A stretch of 49,596 bases of DNA from Bradyrhizobium sp. ORS 375 (GCF_000239775.1 NZ_CAFI01000483.1:1-49596), one strand, 5' to 3'; shown: positions 16,358 through 24,864, counted from the first letter of the stretch. Translations and numbers: made by a program. Notes: generated by a model not told the origin, from the sequence alone.

Positions 16358-17005
16358 TCAGGTGGCCAGCCGTTGCAACAGCTGCGTCACCGCGGCTGCG
16401 ATCGGCTTGACGATCGGCACGGCGAACTGCGGCTGCAGTCGATCGGCGGCCTCGGCCAGCGGCCCGCCGCCGATGATCACGGCTTCGGCGCCGTCTGAGA
16501 TGCAGGCGCGCGTGGCGTCGGCCAGCGCAGCAGCGAGCCGCGCCGGATCGGCCGCGAGCGCAGCCGGGTCGCCCGGCGTGAGACGCGTCCCGGTGAACTG
16601 AGCCGACAGCTTCAGCCCTTCGGCAAGATCCGCGATGCTGGCAACCAGCGCCGGCGTCACGGTTGCGACACCGAAGCGCCGTCCGCCCTGCCCGGCCGCC
16701 TGCATCGACGCTTCGCCGATCCCGATCACGGGCCGCGCGCACAGGCGGCGAAGCTCGTCCGCGCCGGGATCGCCGAACGCGGCGACGATGATGCCGTCAC
16801 AAGCCTCGACCTGCGCCCGTCCGATCTCGACCACCTCGGCCGCCGACGCTGTGAGCGACGCGGGATCGACGATCATGGCCGGCGCCCGCGTCGCGGTCGC
16901 GCCGACCACCTCCGCCCGGCCGTCACAGCAGGCCGCCGCAATCGATACCATCATCGCGGTGGTCGCCGCCGAGCTGTTGGGATTGATCAGGAGGATGCGA
17001 GGCAT
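16358..17005 (-). CDS. Asp/Glu/hydantoin racemase-like protein lacking both catalytic cysteines
   Basis: A 215-residue protein of the Asp/Glu/hydantoin racemase superfamily, with the N-terminal MPRILLINPNSSAATT typical of hydantoin racemases and Dcg1-like proteins. Active members use two Cys residues, in contexts like ACFGDPG and LGCAGM. Here these read VAAFGDPGAD and IIGGGPLAEAA, so Ala and Gly replace them. The protein may be a non-racemase relative. The start at 17005 follows a family-like N-terminus with GGAGG 10 bases upstream; the open frame runs on to 17197. It is convergent with the LLM monooxygenase. Confidence 0.78.
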   Translation of the reverse strand: MPRILLINPNSSAATTAMMVSIAAACCDGRAEVVGATATRAPAMIVDPASLTASAAEVVEIGRAQVEACDGIIVAAFGDPGADELRRLCARPVIGIGEASMQAAGQGGRRFGVATVTPALVASIADLAEGLKLSAQFTGTRLTPGDPAALAADPARLAAALADATRACISDGAEAVIIGGGPLAEAADRLQPQFAVPIVKPIAAAVTQLLQRLAT

Positions 17006-17063
17006 GCAGGCCTGGTGGCGAAGGAGGACGGGCTCTCCTCGTGAACCAATCGCCGCCCGTCCG

Positions 17064-17753
17064 TCAACTCCGGCCTTTGCCGTGCTCAGGCTCCCCGATC
17101 CGCATCGACAGCTCGACTTCGTCGCCGAACGGCACAGAGAGATAGCCGTTCGCCGGCGAACGGACGTAAGCGAGATACTCCGCGCTATAATCCGCATTGT
17201 CGGCGACGATGAACGCGCCGGCGCTCAGCCGGTTCTCAAGCAGCGCGAGGATGTCGCGATACAACGGCTTCGCGCCGTCGAGCAGCACGAGATCGATCGT
17301 CTCGGGAAGATCGCGGTCGAGCGTCTGCAGCGCGTCGCCCTCGCGGATCTCGACGAGTTCGAGCAGGCCGCCTTCGGCGAGATGCTTGCGCGCGCGGGCG
17401 ACCTTCGAGGCTTCGAACTCGGTGGTGATCAGCCGGCCGCCGCCATTGTCGCGCAACGCCGCGGCCAGAAACAGCGTGGAGATGCCGAACGAGGTGCCGA
17501 ACTCGATGATCGATGTCGCCTCGAAACTGCGCGCCAGCATATAGAGCAGCAGCCCGGTGTCGCGCGAGACCGGAAGCGGATAGTCCTTCAGTTGCGAATA
17601 GAGTTCGACATGGCCGGACTTGCTGCGCATCAGCTGCTCGCCGCGTTCGGCCAGGCCGGCAAAGACCGGGCTCGTCTCGGGCCGCAGCAGTGCGGCCTCG
17701 GCCAGCAGGCGGTCGAGTAGCGGGGCGACGGGTTGCGTGGTGAGGGTGATCAT
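17064..17753 (-). CDS. Class I SAM-dependent O-methyltransferase
   Basis: A 229-residue Rossmann-fold methyltransferase. Motif I is IIEFGTSFGISTLFLAAAL near residue 85; the acidic end of strand beta-2 (ITTEFE) and motif IV IDLVLLDGAKPLY follow, and VADNADYS lies near residue 187. It resembles the O-methyltransferase/Methyltransf_24 group that modifies catechol-like or small substrates. GGAG ends 7 bases before the ATG at 17753. It is divergent from a TetR-family gene with a 95-base spacer carrying an inverted repeat, a layout that suggests TetR control of this gene. Confidence 0.85.
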   Translation of the reverse strand: MITLTTQPVAPLLDRLLAEAALLRPETSPVFAGLAERGEQLMRSKSGHVELYSQLKDYPLPVSRDTGLLLYMLARSFEATSIIEFGTSFGISTLFLAAALRDNGGGRLITTEFEASKVARARKHLAEGGLLELVEIREGDALQTLDRDLPETIDLVLLDGAKPLYRDILALLENRLSAGAFIVADNADYSAEYLAYVRSPANGYLSVPFGDEVELSMRIGEPEHGKGRS

Positions 17754-17780
17754 GGACGTTCTCCGTTATCCCTGGAGGTG

Positions 17781-17799
17781 GATCGTTTGCGTCACGATC
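17781..17799. promoter_or_regulatory. Inverted repeat, candidate TetR operator
   Basis: GATCGT and ACGATC are separated by seven bases, giving a 19-bp two-fold symmetric site between the divergent O-methyltransferase and TetR genes. TetR-family repressors often bind such sites in the shared spacer. The assignment is by position and symmetry only. An AT-richer stretch with repeated ATTCGC and AATCGCATTC words follows at about 17800-17835. Confidence 0.4.
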
Positions 17800-17848
17800 A
17801 AAATACGACTAATCATTCGCATTCGCTAATCGCATTCCGGACCGCGCC

Positions 17849-18478
17849 ATGGCCTCCGCTCGAAAAGCCCAGATTTCCGCGAGAAAACAGCCGCAGCAGG
17901 CGCGCTCGGCCGACCTCGTCGCGGCCATTCTGCAGGCGGCCGTTCAGGTTTTGACGACCGAAGGCGCGCAGCGCTTCACCACCGCGCGCGTCGCCGAGAA
18001 GGCCGGCGTCAGCATCGGCTCGCTGTATCAGTACTTCCCCAACAAGGCCGCGATCCTGTTCCGGCTGCAGAGCGACGAGTGGCAGCAGACCACGACGCTG
18101 CTGCACGGCATCCTGGACGATCAAAGCCGCCCGCCGCCGGTCCGGCTGCGCGCACTGGTCCACGCCTTCCTGCAATCGGAATGTGACGAGGCCGCCATCC
18201 GCGGCGCCCTCGACGACGCCGCCCCGCTCTACCGCGACGCGCCGGAATCAAAAGAGGCCCAGGCGCGCGGCCACCGCGCCATGCAGGCCTTCATGCGCGA
18301 GGCCTTGCCCGGCGCCCGCCCGGCCGAACGCGCGCGGGCCGCCGACCTGATCAAGATGACGCTCGGCCAGGTCGGCAAGCACTTCTCCGAAACCCCGCGC
18401 AGCCGCGCCGAGATCACGGCCTATGCCGACGCGATGGCGGACATGTTCTGCGCGTATCTGGAGAAGGCCGGCGCGTAG
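17849..18478 (+). CDS. TetR-family transcriptional regulator
   Basis: A 209-residue TetR-family protein. The N-terminal helix-turn-helix (about residues 24-70) includes FTTARVAEKAGVSIGSLYQYFPNKAAIL, a near-canonical recognition helix. The C-terminal half is helical and should bind a small effector. It is divergent from the O-methyltransferase gene and probably represses it and itself through the spacer palindrome. The ATG at 17849 has only a weak purine-rich site upstream. It is convergent with the membrane-protein gene ending at 18542. Confidence 0.87.
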   Translation: MASARKAQISARKQPQQARSADLVAAILQAAVQVLTTEGAQRFTTARVAEKAGVSIGSLYQYFPNKAAILFRLQSDEWQQTTTLLHGILDDQSRPPPVRLRALVHAFLQSECDEAAIRGALDDAAPLYRDAPESKEAQARGHRAMQAFMREALPGARPAERARAADLIKMTLGQVGKHFSETPRSRAEITAYADAMADMFCAYLEKAGA

Positions 18479-18541
18479 CAGAAGCGCTCGCGGCCGAGCT
18501 GCTCTCGATGATGCATCATCCTGTCGCCAGCCTCCTGCTCG

Positions 18542-19591
18542 TCACGCGTTCCTGACCGCCTCGGTCTTGATGAGCGTGCGATGGCCGAGCGCGGTATTGT
18601 CTGCCTCCGGCAGTGTGCTGACGCGGACGTCATGATGAACTGCGGGCCTGCTCATCGCGCGAACTCTTGCGGTCAGGCTCACGCACGCCTTGATGATGAG
18701 CGGCAGCGTGAGCACCGGGATCACGCAGGTCGCGACGTAGCTTTCGGCCAGAGGCGGCAAGCCGGCGCTGGCGGCGGCCCAGGCGAGGGTCACGTTGCGG
18801 TTGCCGCTGACGAGGCCGATCGTGCCAGCAATCTGCAGGCCAAGCCGCCCAAGCAGCACGGTCGTGAGCAGGCAAAGTCCGAAATTGACGATCACCGCGG
18901 CGGCCAGCATTTCGAGGAAGCGAAGGCGATCGCTGATCCACTGCCCGGCAACGCCATGGGAGGTGGCAAGACCGACGATGACGAGACCCAGCACGGCCAC
19001 TCCGGTTGCCGCGAGCTGGTCCGGAAGAACTGACGAGACGCGATCGCGATAGACGGAGCTGAGCTTGGCGAGCGCGGCCGCCGCGCCGATGATCATGAAA
19101 AGCCGAAAGGCGATCCGGCCCACGTCGAAGCTCACCCCGAGGCCTAGCAGCGCGGCAAAGCCGGGTATTGAAATGGGAGCCGCCAGGGTCAATGTGAGCG
19201 AAACAACGAGCGCCAGGCGGGGCTTGAGTCCGATCATCGCAGCTATGGCCGCGGCGCTGCCGACCGGCGGTGCGAGCAGAGACAGCAGCACGCCAATCCG
19301 CAGGGCGGGATCAAGCTGCATGCGTTCGAGCAGGACCGCGGCGCTCAGCGGCAGCACGAGTCCGACCCAGACGATCGCGAGACCCAGCAACCAGCCCGAG
19401 CCGTTCTTGTCCGGCGCCGCAAGGCCGGACGTCAGGAACGAGCCGAGCGTGAGCAGGAAGGCGGACAGCGGTAAAAGCCGATAGCTGAACTCGCCCAGCG
19501 GCGGCACCAGCAGTCCCATGCCGAGGGCAGCAACGAGAAGAATCGGTCCCTTGCCGCCGATCCATGACAGAAAGCGTCCGCAGTTGCGCAT
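18542..19591 (-). CDS. Bile-acid:sodium-symporter-like membrane protein
   Basis: A 349-residue integral membrane protein with nine or ten hydrophobic helices and the family-like phrase VSGNRNVTLAWAAASAGL, which resembles the crossover helix of the BASS/Acr3/SBF superfamily. BASS proteins transport organic acids with sodium. AGGAG 6 bases before the ATG at 19591 fixes the start; the longer frame to 19720 lacks support. The cytoplasmic C-terminus (about 45 residues) is hydrophilic. It is divergent from a LuxR-type response regulator, and the region between carries one copy of a 34-bp motif (19717-19750). The substrate is unknown. Confidence 0.7.
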   Translation of the reverse strand: MRNCGRFLSWIGGKGPILLVAALGMGLLVPPLGEFSYRLLPLSAFLLTLGSFLTSGLAAPDKNGSGWLLGLAIVWVGLVLPLSAAVLLERMQLDPALRIGVLLSLLAPPVGSAAAIAAMIGLKPRLALVVSLTLTLAAPISIPGFAALLGLGVSFDVGRIAFRLFMIIGAAAALAKLSSVYRDRVSSVLPDQLAATGVAVLGLVIVGLATSHGVAGQWISDRLRFLEMLAAAVIVNFGLCLLTTVLLGRLGLQIAGTIGLVSGNRNVTLAWAAASAGLPPLAESYVATCVIPVLTLPLIIKACVSLTARVRAMSRPAVHHDVRVSTLPEADNTALGHRTLIKTEAVRNA

Positions 19592-19716
19592 GTCGTCTCC
19601 TGTCCGCGCATCGCGAAGCGCGCGTGTGATGTCCAATGACGAGAGCGAGGGGCATGCGCGCCGTAACCGTTCGCGCGTCTGCCGCTGATGATCCTGCTGG
19701 ACCCGGGCCTGCGGAG

Positions 19717-19750
19717 CCACTTGACGATTTCGACAGCTGTTGTTTCCAAT
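19717..19750. promoter_or_regulatory. Shared 34-bp motif, copy 1 (near-palindromic centre CGACAGCTGTTG)
   Basis: This stretch matches 22938-22971 at 30 of 34 positions: CCACTTG(A/G)CGATTTCGACAGC and on through TGT(T/C)GTTT. The centre ACAGCTGT is two-fold symmetric. Copy 1 lies between the divergent BASS-like and response-regulator genes, about 125 bases upstream of the former. A repeat of this length in front of two separate transcription units suggests a regulator binding site. Confidence 0.6.
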
Positions 19751-19909
19751 AGCTGCGCTTCGCCGGAAAATGCTCTTAGCTGTGAAACGTCAAACGCGAA
19801 GGAGCGACGAAGCGATATGAGCCTGCCGACCGGTGACACATGGAACCCGTTACGCAGACCGGGCGCGGCAGACGACACTTGTTCCGCAGCCGCCGGGCTG
19901 AATGAGGGA

Positions 19910-20506
19910 ATGATGCCGTCGATTTTGTTTGTCGATGACCATCCGATCTATCGTGACGCGGTGAGACGCACCCTGGAACAAGACATCCCAAATCTCGCGG
20001 TGATGACGGCGGAGAGCGTCGGCTCCGCGCTGGAGCTGCTCAAGGCGCACGAGGTCGATCTCTGCCTTGCCGATCATCGTCTCCCGGACGGAGACGGTAT
20101 TACGCTGCTGTCGGAGATCAAGAAGGACTATCCGCTGCTCGCACTCGGCCTGCTCTGCGCCGAGCTATCGACCTCCATCGTTGCGGCTGCGAAGGCGCTT
20201 GGTGCGGTGCTCTGCTTGTCCAAGGACAAGACGGCGGCCGAGCTTGTCACGGCCATCAACATCGCTTTCGCGGGCGGCCAGGTCTATGACGCCGCAAGCG
20301 ACGATCGTGAAGCCGCGGGCCTGTCGCTGCGCCGGCGCGAAATCTTGATCCACGCGAGCCAGGGACTGCTGGACAAACAGATCGGCGAGAAGCTCGGTGT
20401 GACCGAGAGCACCATCCGGGCGCATTGGGCGCGGATCTTCGAGCAGCTCGGCGTCGCCAACCGCACAGAAGCGGTCACCAAGGCGTTGCGGCAGAGGTTG
20501 ATCTAG
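19910..20506 (+). CDS. LuxR/NarL-type response regulator
   Basis: A receiver domain (MPSILFVDDHPIYRDAVRRT) with phosphoacceptor Asp in LADHRLPDGDG (about residue 54) and the conserved Lys in CLSKD, followed by a LuxR-type helix-turn-helix (LSLRRREILIHASQGLLDKQIGEKLGVTESTIRAHWARIFEQLGV). GAGGGA precedes two adjacent ATGs at 19910 and 19913; either could be used. An in-frame ATG at 19817 has AGGAG at a longer spacing and would add about 31 unstructured residues. Its stop codon is directly followed by the ATG of the hybrid histidine kinase, so the two form a two-component pair. It may act at the 34-bp motif at 19717 and 22938, which is inference. Confidence 0.88.
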   Translation: MMPSILFVDDHPIYRDAVRRTLEQDIPNLAVMTAESVGSALELLKAHEVDLCLADHRLPDGDGITLLSEIKKDYPLLALGLLCAELSTSIVAAAKALGAVLCLSKDKTAAELVTAINIAFAGGQVYDAASDDREAAGLSLRRREILIHASQGLLDKQIGEKLGVTESTIRAHWARIFEQLGVANRTEAVTKALRQRLI

Positions 20507-22288
20507 ATGATCGAGAGCGTCGCCCAGGACCGCGCTGTACTCATCGCCCGTGAACGGCTGAACATCTTCTTCAGCACGACCTATGTTTTTCCGCGATTTC
20601 GCCTGCTGCAGTTGTTGTCGGTTGGCGGAGCAGCCTATGCAGGGCTGCTGGTGCGGCTGCTATGCGACGTCTCGATCGATTGCGTCCTGGTCTGGGTCGC
20701 GGCCGTGTTCATCGCCGAATGCCTGGTCACCGAGATCAACGCAGCGTACCGGCGAGCCAATCCGGATGTGACCGCGCGCAGGCATTGGGCGTGGGCCAAG
20801 ACGGCGCTGTGCGGCATGGTCGGAATCTCCTGGAGCCTCGGACCGATCCTCCTGCACGTGCCGGAGAGTCCGGCGTCGATCATCGTTGCAACCTGCGCCC
20901 TGATCTATTTCGTGACGGTCGCGACCGGAATGGTCGGCGCCGACTATGCGCCAAGCATGTACGTGGTGACGCTCGGCGCGATCTGTCCTGCGGCCATCTG
21001 GCTCGCAAGCTTCGGCCACGGGCTCGAGCTGACGCTCGGCCTGTGCCTGCTGGCGCTGCTGCCGGTCATGGCGGGCTCCGGGCTGATCGCGTTACGGAAG
21101 TCGCGCGTCGAGATCAACAACCGGCTCGAGATCGCGGAACTGCTCAAGACCAGGGACCACCAGGCGCAGCAGATCGAACGCCTCTTCGCCGAGCGCACCC
21201 GCTTCTTCAGTGCGGCCAGTCACGACCTTCGACAGCCACTCAATGCAATGGGTCTGTATTTCGAGCTGCTCTCGCGCGCCGCCGATCCCGCGGAGCAGGC
21301 CGACATCATCATGAAGCTTCGCGAATGCGCCAGCAGCCTGCTGCGGCAGTTCGATGCGATCATGGGCGTCTCGGCGACCGACATGCAGATCCGCGACTCC
21401 CAGGTTCGTCCGGTTCGGATCCAGGACCTGTTCGACCGCATCGCCGCCACGCTCGATCCCGAAGCTCGACGCAAGGGATTGCGGTTGCGGGTCTGCCCGT
21501 CCCGCGCCGTCTGCGCTGTTGATCCGGCGCTGCTTGAACGCGCCCTGCTCAACCTGGTCGGAAACTCCATCAAGTATACGAGGACAGGAGGTATCCTGCT
21601 CGGCGCCCGCCGGCGTCGCGACGAAGTCCAGGTCTTGATATGCGACACCGGCATCGGCATCGACGCGAAGCATCAGAAGGCGATCTTCGATGACTTCTTC
21701 CAGGTCGACAATCCCGAGCGCAATCGCGAAAAGGGGCTCGGCATCGGGCTTGGCATCGTGCGCCGGCTCTGCGACGCCATGCACTGGCGGATCGCGCTAC
21801 GCTCGGTCCCGGGGCATGGAACCACCTTTCTCCTGGGACTTCCGTCGCTCCCACAGAACGCATGCGAGGTCGAACACCAGAAGCGGCCGGAGGTGCCATC
21901 CGCGTCCACCTCGTCCGAACGCCCCGGCATCGTCGTGATCGATGACGACGCGCTTATCCGCGATTCGCTGCAGCGGCTGCTGAGCGGCTGGGGCTACGAC
22001 TGCATCGCGTTCGCCTCCGGCGGCGATGCCTTCGATTTTCTTGCTCGACATCAAACGGCGAAGCGATGCGTCGTGCTGGTCGACTATCGTCTCGCTGGCG
22101 GCGAAAACGGCTTGGGAGTCGCCGACCAGATCATTCTGCAGCACGGGGCTGTCATCCGGATCGGTCTCATGACCGGCGACATCGGGCCGGAGATTGCCGA
22201 GGGTGCACGGCAGCGCGGATTATCGGTTCTCCGCAAGCCGATCCAGCCGATCCGGCTGAGCGCATTCCTCAACTCGGAGGCGGCCTGA
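20507..22288 (+). CDS. Membrane-bound hybrid sensor histidine kinase
   Basis: A 593-residue protein. About six hydrophobic segments in residues 30-200 form a membrane sensor part; a short coiled coil follows (about 202-230). The H-box FFSAASHDLRQPLNAM carries H239, the N-box reads LLNLVGNSIKYT, and the G-boxes read DTGIGI and GLGIGLGIVRRL. A C-terminal receiver begins near residue 473 with its Asp near 526 (VLVDYRL) and Lys in LRKPI. The signal is unknown. No base separates it from the response-regulator gene, which implies co-translation. The HDLRQPLNAM H-box is a type seen in kinases paired with LuxR-type regulators. Its 3' end overlaps the convergent GNAT-like gene by about 20 bases. Confidence 0.9.
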   Translation: MIESVAQDRAVLIARERLNIFFSTTYVFPRFRLLQLLSVGGAAYAGLLVRLLCDVSIDCVLVWVAAVFIAECLVTEINAAYRRANPDVTARRHWAWAKTALCGMVGISWSLGPILLHVPESPASIIVATCALIYFVTVATGMVGADYAPSMYVVTLGAICPAAIWLASFGHGLELTLGLCLLALLPVMAGSGLIALRKSRVEINNRLEIAELLKTRDHQAQQIERLFAERTRFFSAASHDLRQPLNAMGLYFELLSRAADPAEQADIIMKLRECASSLLRQFDAIMGVSATDMQIRDSQVRPVRIQDLFDRIAATLDPEARRKGLRLRVCPSRAVCAVDPALLERALLNLVGNSIKYTRTGGILLGARRRRDEVQVLICDTGIGIDAKHQKAIFDDFFQVDNPERNREKGLGIGLGIVRRLCDAMHWRIALRSVPGHGTTFLLGLPSLPQNACEVEHQKRPEVPSASTSSERPGIVVIDDDALIRDSLQRLLSGWGYDCIAFASGGDAFDFLARHQTAKRCVVLVDYRLAGGENGLGVADQIILQHGAVIRIGLMTGDIGPEIAEGARQRGLSVLRKPIQPIRLSAFLNSEAA

Positions 22289-22868
22289 TCCGCGACGCTG
22301 TCGATGCGCAAGCCTGTTGACCGACGGGGATTGTCAGCCGATGTTCGGCCGTGCGGCCCGCTCGGCAGAAGATGCGGGCGTAGTCGGCGATGTCGACAAA
22401 GACTTCATCCTCCCCGGCCCGCACCTGCCCCATCCCCCGCAGGATGTTGACCAGGTCTCCCTGGCCTGATGGGATCAGGAGCGTGGTACACCCCCGCTTT
22501 CCGGCCGCGAAGGCGGCGAGTTGCAGCAGATGGGCGATGATTGTCGTGCGGTCACGCTCGGCGCAATCGGCAATGCCGAGTTCCGTGAACTCCCAATCCT
22601 CCGTGACCGGATGGAGTTCGACAGCCGCAAGCAGTCTCGAAGGTGCCCAGCATCCAAGAATGATCGCATCGTGACGATTCAGCCGCTCACAATGCTTCGT
22701 GACAGCGTCGTCCGACATCGCGCCCCCGAAACGGGCGCGCCGGGCGTCGAAGCCGAGGTTCACATAGAAAGGGTGGAGCAATTCCTTGACGTCGACATCC
22801 GTCAGCGTTCCGAACCTGAGGATCGCATGCGCGTTGAGCGTGACATCGCTGGCGCTGGAATTTTTCAT
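22269..22868 (-). CDS. GNAT-like N-acetyltransferase
   Basis: A 199-residue protein with features of a GNAT fold: an N-terminal strand-helix (AHAILRFGTLTDVDVKELLHPFY), an RARFGGAMSDD segment, and a helix after GIADCAERDRTTIIAHLLQLAAF that resembles the acetyl-CoA pyrophosphate-binding region. The usual Q/RxxGxG/A loop is not obvious, so activity is uncertain. The ATG at 22868 has GAGG upstream; the open frame continues to 22997. The second copy of the 34-bp motif lies 70-103 bases upstream, which links this gene to the BASS/two-component locus. It is convergent with the kinase gene and overlaps its end. Confidence 0.6.
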   Translation of the reverse strand: MKNSSASDVTLNAHAILRFGTLTDVDVKELLHPFYVNLGFDARRARFGGAMSDDAVTKHCERLNRHDAIILGCWAPSRLLAAVELHPVTEDWEFTELGIADCAERDRTTIIAHLLQLAAFAAGKRGCTTLLIPSGQGDLVNILRGMGQVRAGEDEVFVDIADYARIFCRAGRTAEHRLTIPVGQQACASTASRIRPPPS

Positions 22869-22937
22869 GGGCTGCCTCGTGACTCTGTGGGGATTGCCGC
22901 TAGCAGCAGAGATCGTCTGCCGCTCAGTCGCATCACA

Positions 22938-22971
22938 CCACTTGGCGATTTCGACAGCTGTCGTTTTCGAT
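22938..22971. promoter_or_regulatory. Shared 34-bp motif, copy 2 (perfect palindrome CGACAGCTGTCG)
   Basis: This is the second copy of the motif found at 19717-19750, with a perfect 12-bp palindrome at 22952-22963. It lies upstream of the leftward GNAT-like gene. Relative to the leftward genes (BASS-like and GNAT-like) both copies have the same orientation, which suggests a common promoter-proximal operator for these two. Confidence 0.6.
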
Positions 22972-23085
22972 GACCGCATAGGAAGCTGATCGGCCAAAGA
23001 GCGCGCCAGCCGCGCGGGACACCCGGATACGCCCGCTCTCCTTCTCGCTGGGGGCTTAAATTGCGCAGCCGTGCGGAGCCTCGAG

Positions 23086-23620
23086 CACCGCCGAGGTTTA
23101 CGTCAAATTCGAAATTCACCCGCAATCCCAAGCTGATTTGCCCTGTCCAGTCCTTCTGCGAAAAATATTCTTGTTTCTTTTTTTCAGAATTCATGGTTGG
23201 ATATCCCCGTCCCGCCCGATCGAGGGGCGCTTTCGCGAACGTCACGGAACGTTGGTGTGGGATGCGGTGGCCGGTTCTCGTCGCAGCGTGCGTCATGCGC
23301 GCGGACGAACGAGGGGAGCCGGACGGCGAAGTCGCGTGGTCCTGATACTCCGACGCTAGTATCACGCAGGCGGCGATGCTGCGCATCGCGCCGGCAACGG
23401 TGGCCAGAAAGCCCGGCGCACCGGGGAGAGCGCGTATAAGCCGTAAGCCCATCGCGCAGGGAAGGCCGGATGTCCGGCTGATCCTGTGGTGACCGCCGCG
23501 TGCTCTCCTTTTTGCACGCGGGCCATGGGTGTCAGTCGACGCCCTGCCTTCCCTGCGCCCTCTCTTCCCGGGAGGGACGAACGGCAGACACATCTCGGAC
23601 GCTCAGGGCGCCGCGAGCCT
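23086..23620. repeat. Dispersed intergenic repeat of Bradyrhizobium type (non-coding)
   Basis: The spacer 22869-23786 holds no convincing gene apart from the motif above. Conceptual translations of this part contain phrases such as VTAACSPFCTRAMGVSRRP and MRADERGEPDGEVAWS. I recall variants of these from many Bradyrhizobium entries annotated as tiny hypothetical proteins at unrelated loci. The simplest reading is a degenerate, multi-copy intergenic element misread as genes. Several frames on both strands stay open only because of GC-rich composition. The boundaries are approximate, and the family is recalled, not searched. Confidence 0.5.
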
Positions 23621-23786
23621 GCGGACGGCTGCCTTGCTTTCCCTGAAGAAAACAAAGTTCTCGCGACGCGACCGAATGAAGAACTTTCCTCTCCATCCGA
23701 ACCGATCTGCAAAATTGCGCGGGCCAACTGATCCTGCGAATGATCCGAGGATATCTGCATGCCATCGCACGTCAGGAGATTTCCCG

Positions 23787-24785
23787 ATGACAAGATTCCT
23801 CGGCGGCTCGCGCCAACAGCGGCTCCTCGTCTTCGCTCGCCGCAGCATCCTGATGATGGGCGTCGCCCTGCTCGGCGCGCTCGCCACGTCGCGCGCAGAT
23901 GCGGCCGAAACGCTGCGCATCGGCTATCAGAAATCCTCCACCCTGATCGCGCTGCTCAAGACCAATGGCGAGTTGGAGAAGGCGCTGGCGCCGCTCGACA
24001 TCAAGGTGTCGTGGCATGAATTCTCCAGCGGCCTGCCGCTGCTCGAAGCCATCAACATCGGCAGCATCGATTTTGGCGCCGACGTCGCCGACACCGTGCC
24101 GGTGTTCGCGCAGGCCGCCGGCGCCAGGCTGGCTTATGTCGCCGAGGAAGCCGCCTCGCCGTCGGCGCAGGCGATCCTCGTGGCGACGGCCTCACCGGTG
24201 AGGACTTTGGCCGACCTCAAGGGCAAGAAGATCGCGGTGACCAAGGGTGCCGGCAGTCACTATCTGCTGCTGTCAGCGCTCGCCAAGGCAGGCCTCGCGT
24301 TCAAGGACATCACTCCCGCTTACCTGCCACCCGCCGACGGGCGCACCGCCTTCGTCAGCAACAATGTCGAGGCCTGGGTGGCCTGGGATCCGTTCCTCTC
24401 GAGCACAATCCGTCAGTCCGGCGCGCGTGTGCTGGCCGACGGCAGCGACGGGCTCGCCAGCTATAAGCGCTATTACCTGGCCTCGGCCGATTATGCCGCG
24501 AAGCATGGCGACGCGCTCAACGTGATCTATGGCAAGCTGGTCGAGACGGGCAAATGGGTGAAGGCCAACCCGGCCGCGGCGGCGAGCCAGCTCGCCGCGC
24601 TCTGGGGCATCGATGCCGCCACCGTCGAGGAGGCCAACAGCCACCGCTCCTACCAGGTCGGCGCGGTCACAGCGGCCGGCCTCGTCGAGCAGCAGAAGAT
24701 CGCCGACGCTTTTCTCGCCGAACGCGTCCTGCCTGTGAAGGTGGACACATCTGCGTTGGCGATCTGGACACCGAAGGTGCCGTGA
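23787..24785 (+). CDS. Sulfonate/nitrate/taurine-type ABC transporter binding protein
   Basis: A 332-residue periplasmic binding protein of the SsuA/NrtA/TauA class. It has a signal peptide (about residues 1-36, ending SRADAA) and a mature start of ETLRIGYQKSSTLIALLKTNGELEKAL, closely like aliphatic sulfonate-binding SsuA proteins. Further typical phrases are INIGSIDFGADVADTVPVFAQAAG, LKGKKIAVTKGAGSHYLL and VEAWVAWDPFLSS. AGGAG precedes the ATG at 23787 and excludes the long upstream extension. No permease or ATPase gene is adjacent; the next gene is a nitroreductase. It must borrow a transporter from elsewhere or be an orphan. Confidence 0.87.
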   Translation: MTRFLGGSRQQRLLVFARRSILMMGVALLGALATSRADAAETLRIGYQKSSTLIALLKTNGELEKALAPLDIKVSWHEFSSGLPLLEAINIGSIDFGADVADTVPVFAQAAGARLAYVAEEAASPSAQAILVATASPVRTLADLKGKKIAVTKGAGSHYLLLSALAKAGLAFKDITPAYLPPADGRTAFVSNNVEAWVAWDPFLSSTIRQSGARVLADGSDGLASYKRYYLASADYAAKHGDALNVIYGKLVETGKWVKANPAAAASQLAALWGIDAATVEEANSHRSYQVGAVTAAGLVEQQKIADAFLAERVLPVKVDTSALAIWTPKVP

Positions 24786-24864
24786 TCCAGAGAGGAACCA
24801 AGCATTGTGCTCCGCAACGACGCCGAGCACGAGGCCCGACGACGAGCCTGAAAAGGAGACTTCC

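Noticed and set aside
18507-18520. Perfect 14-bp palindrome GATGATGCATCATC
   Set aside because: It lies between the stops of two convergent genes. It has no loop or T-run for a terminator and no promoter nearby for an operator, so no function can be supported.
22865-23593. A 242-codon minus frame across the spacer
   Set aside because: It spans the dispersed repeat and the 34-bp motif. The phrases match what I recall as misannotated repeat translations. There is no ribosome-binding site.
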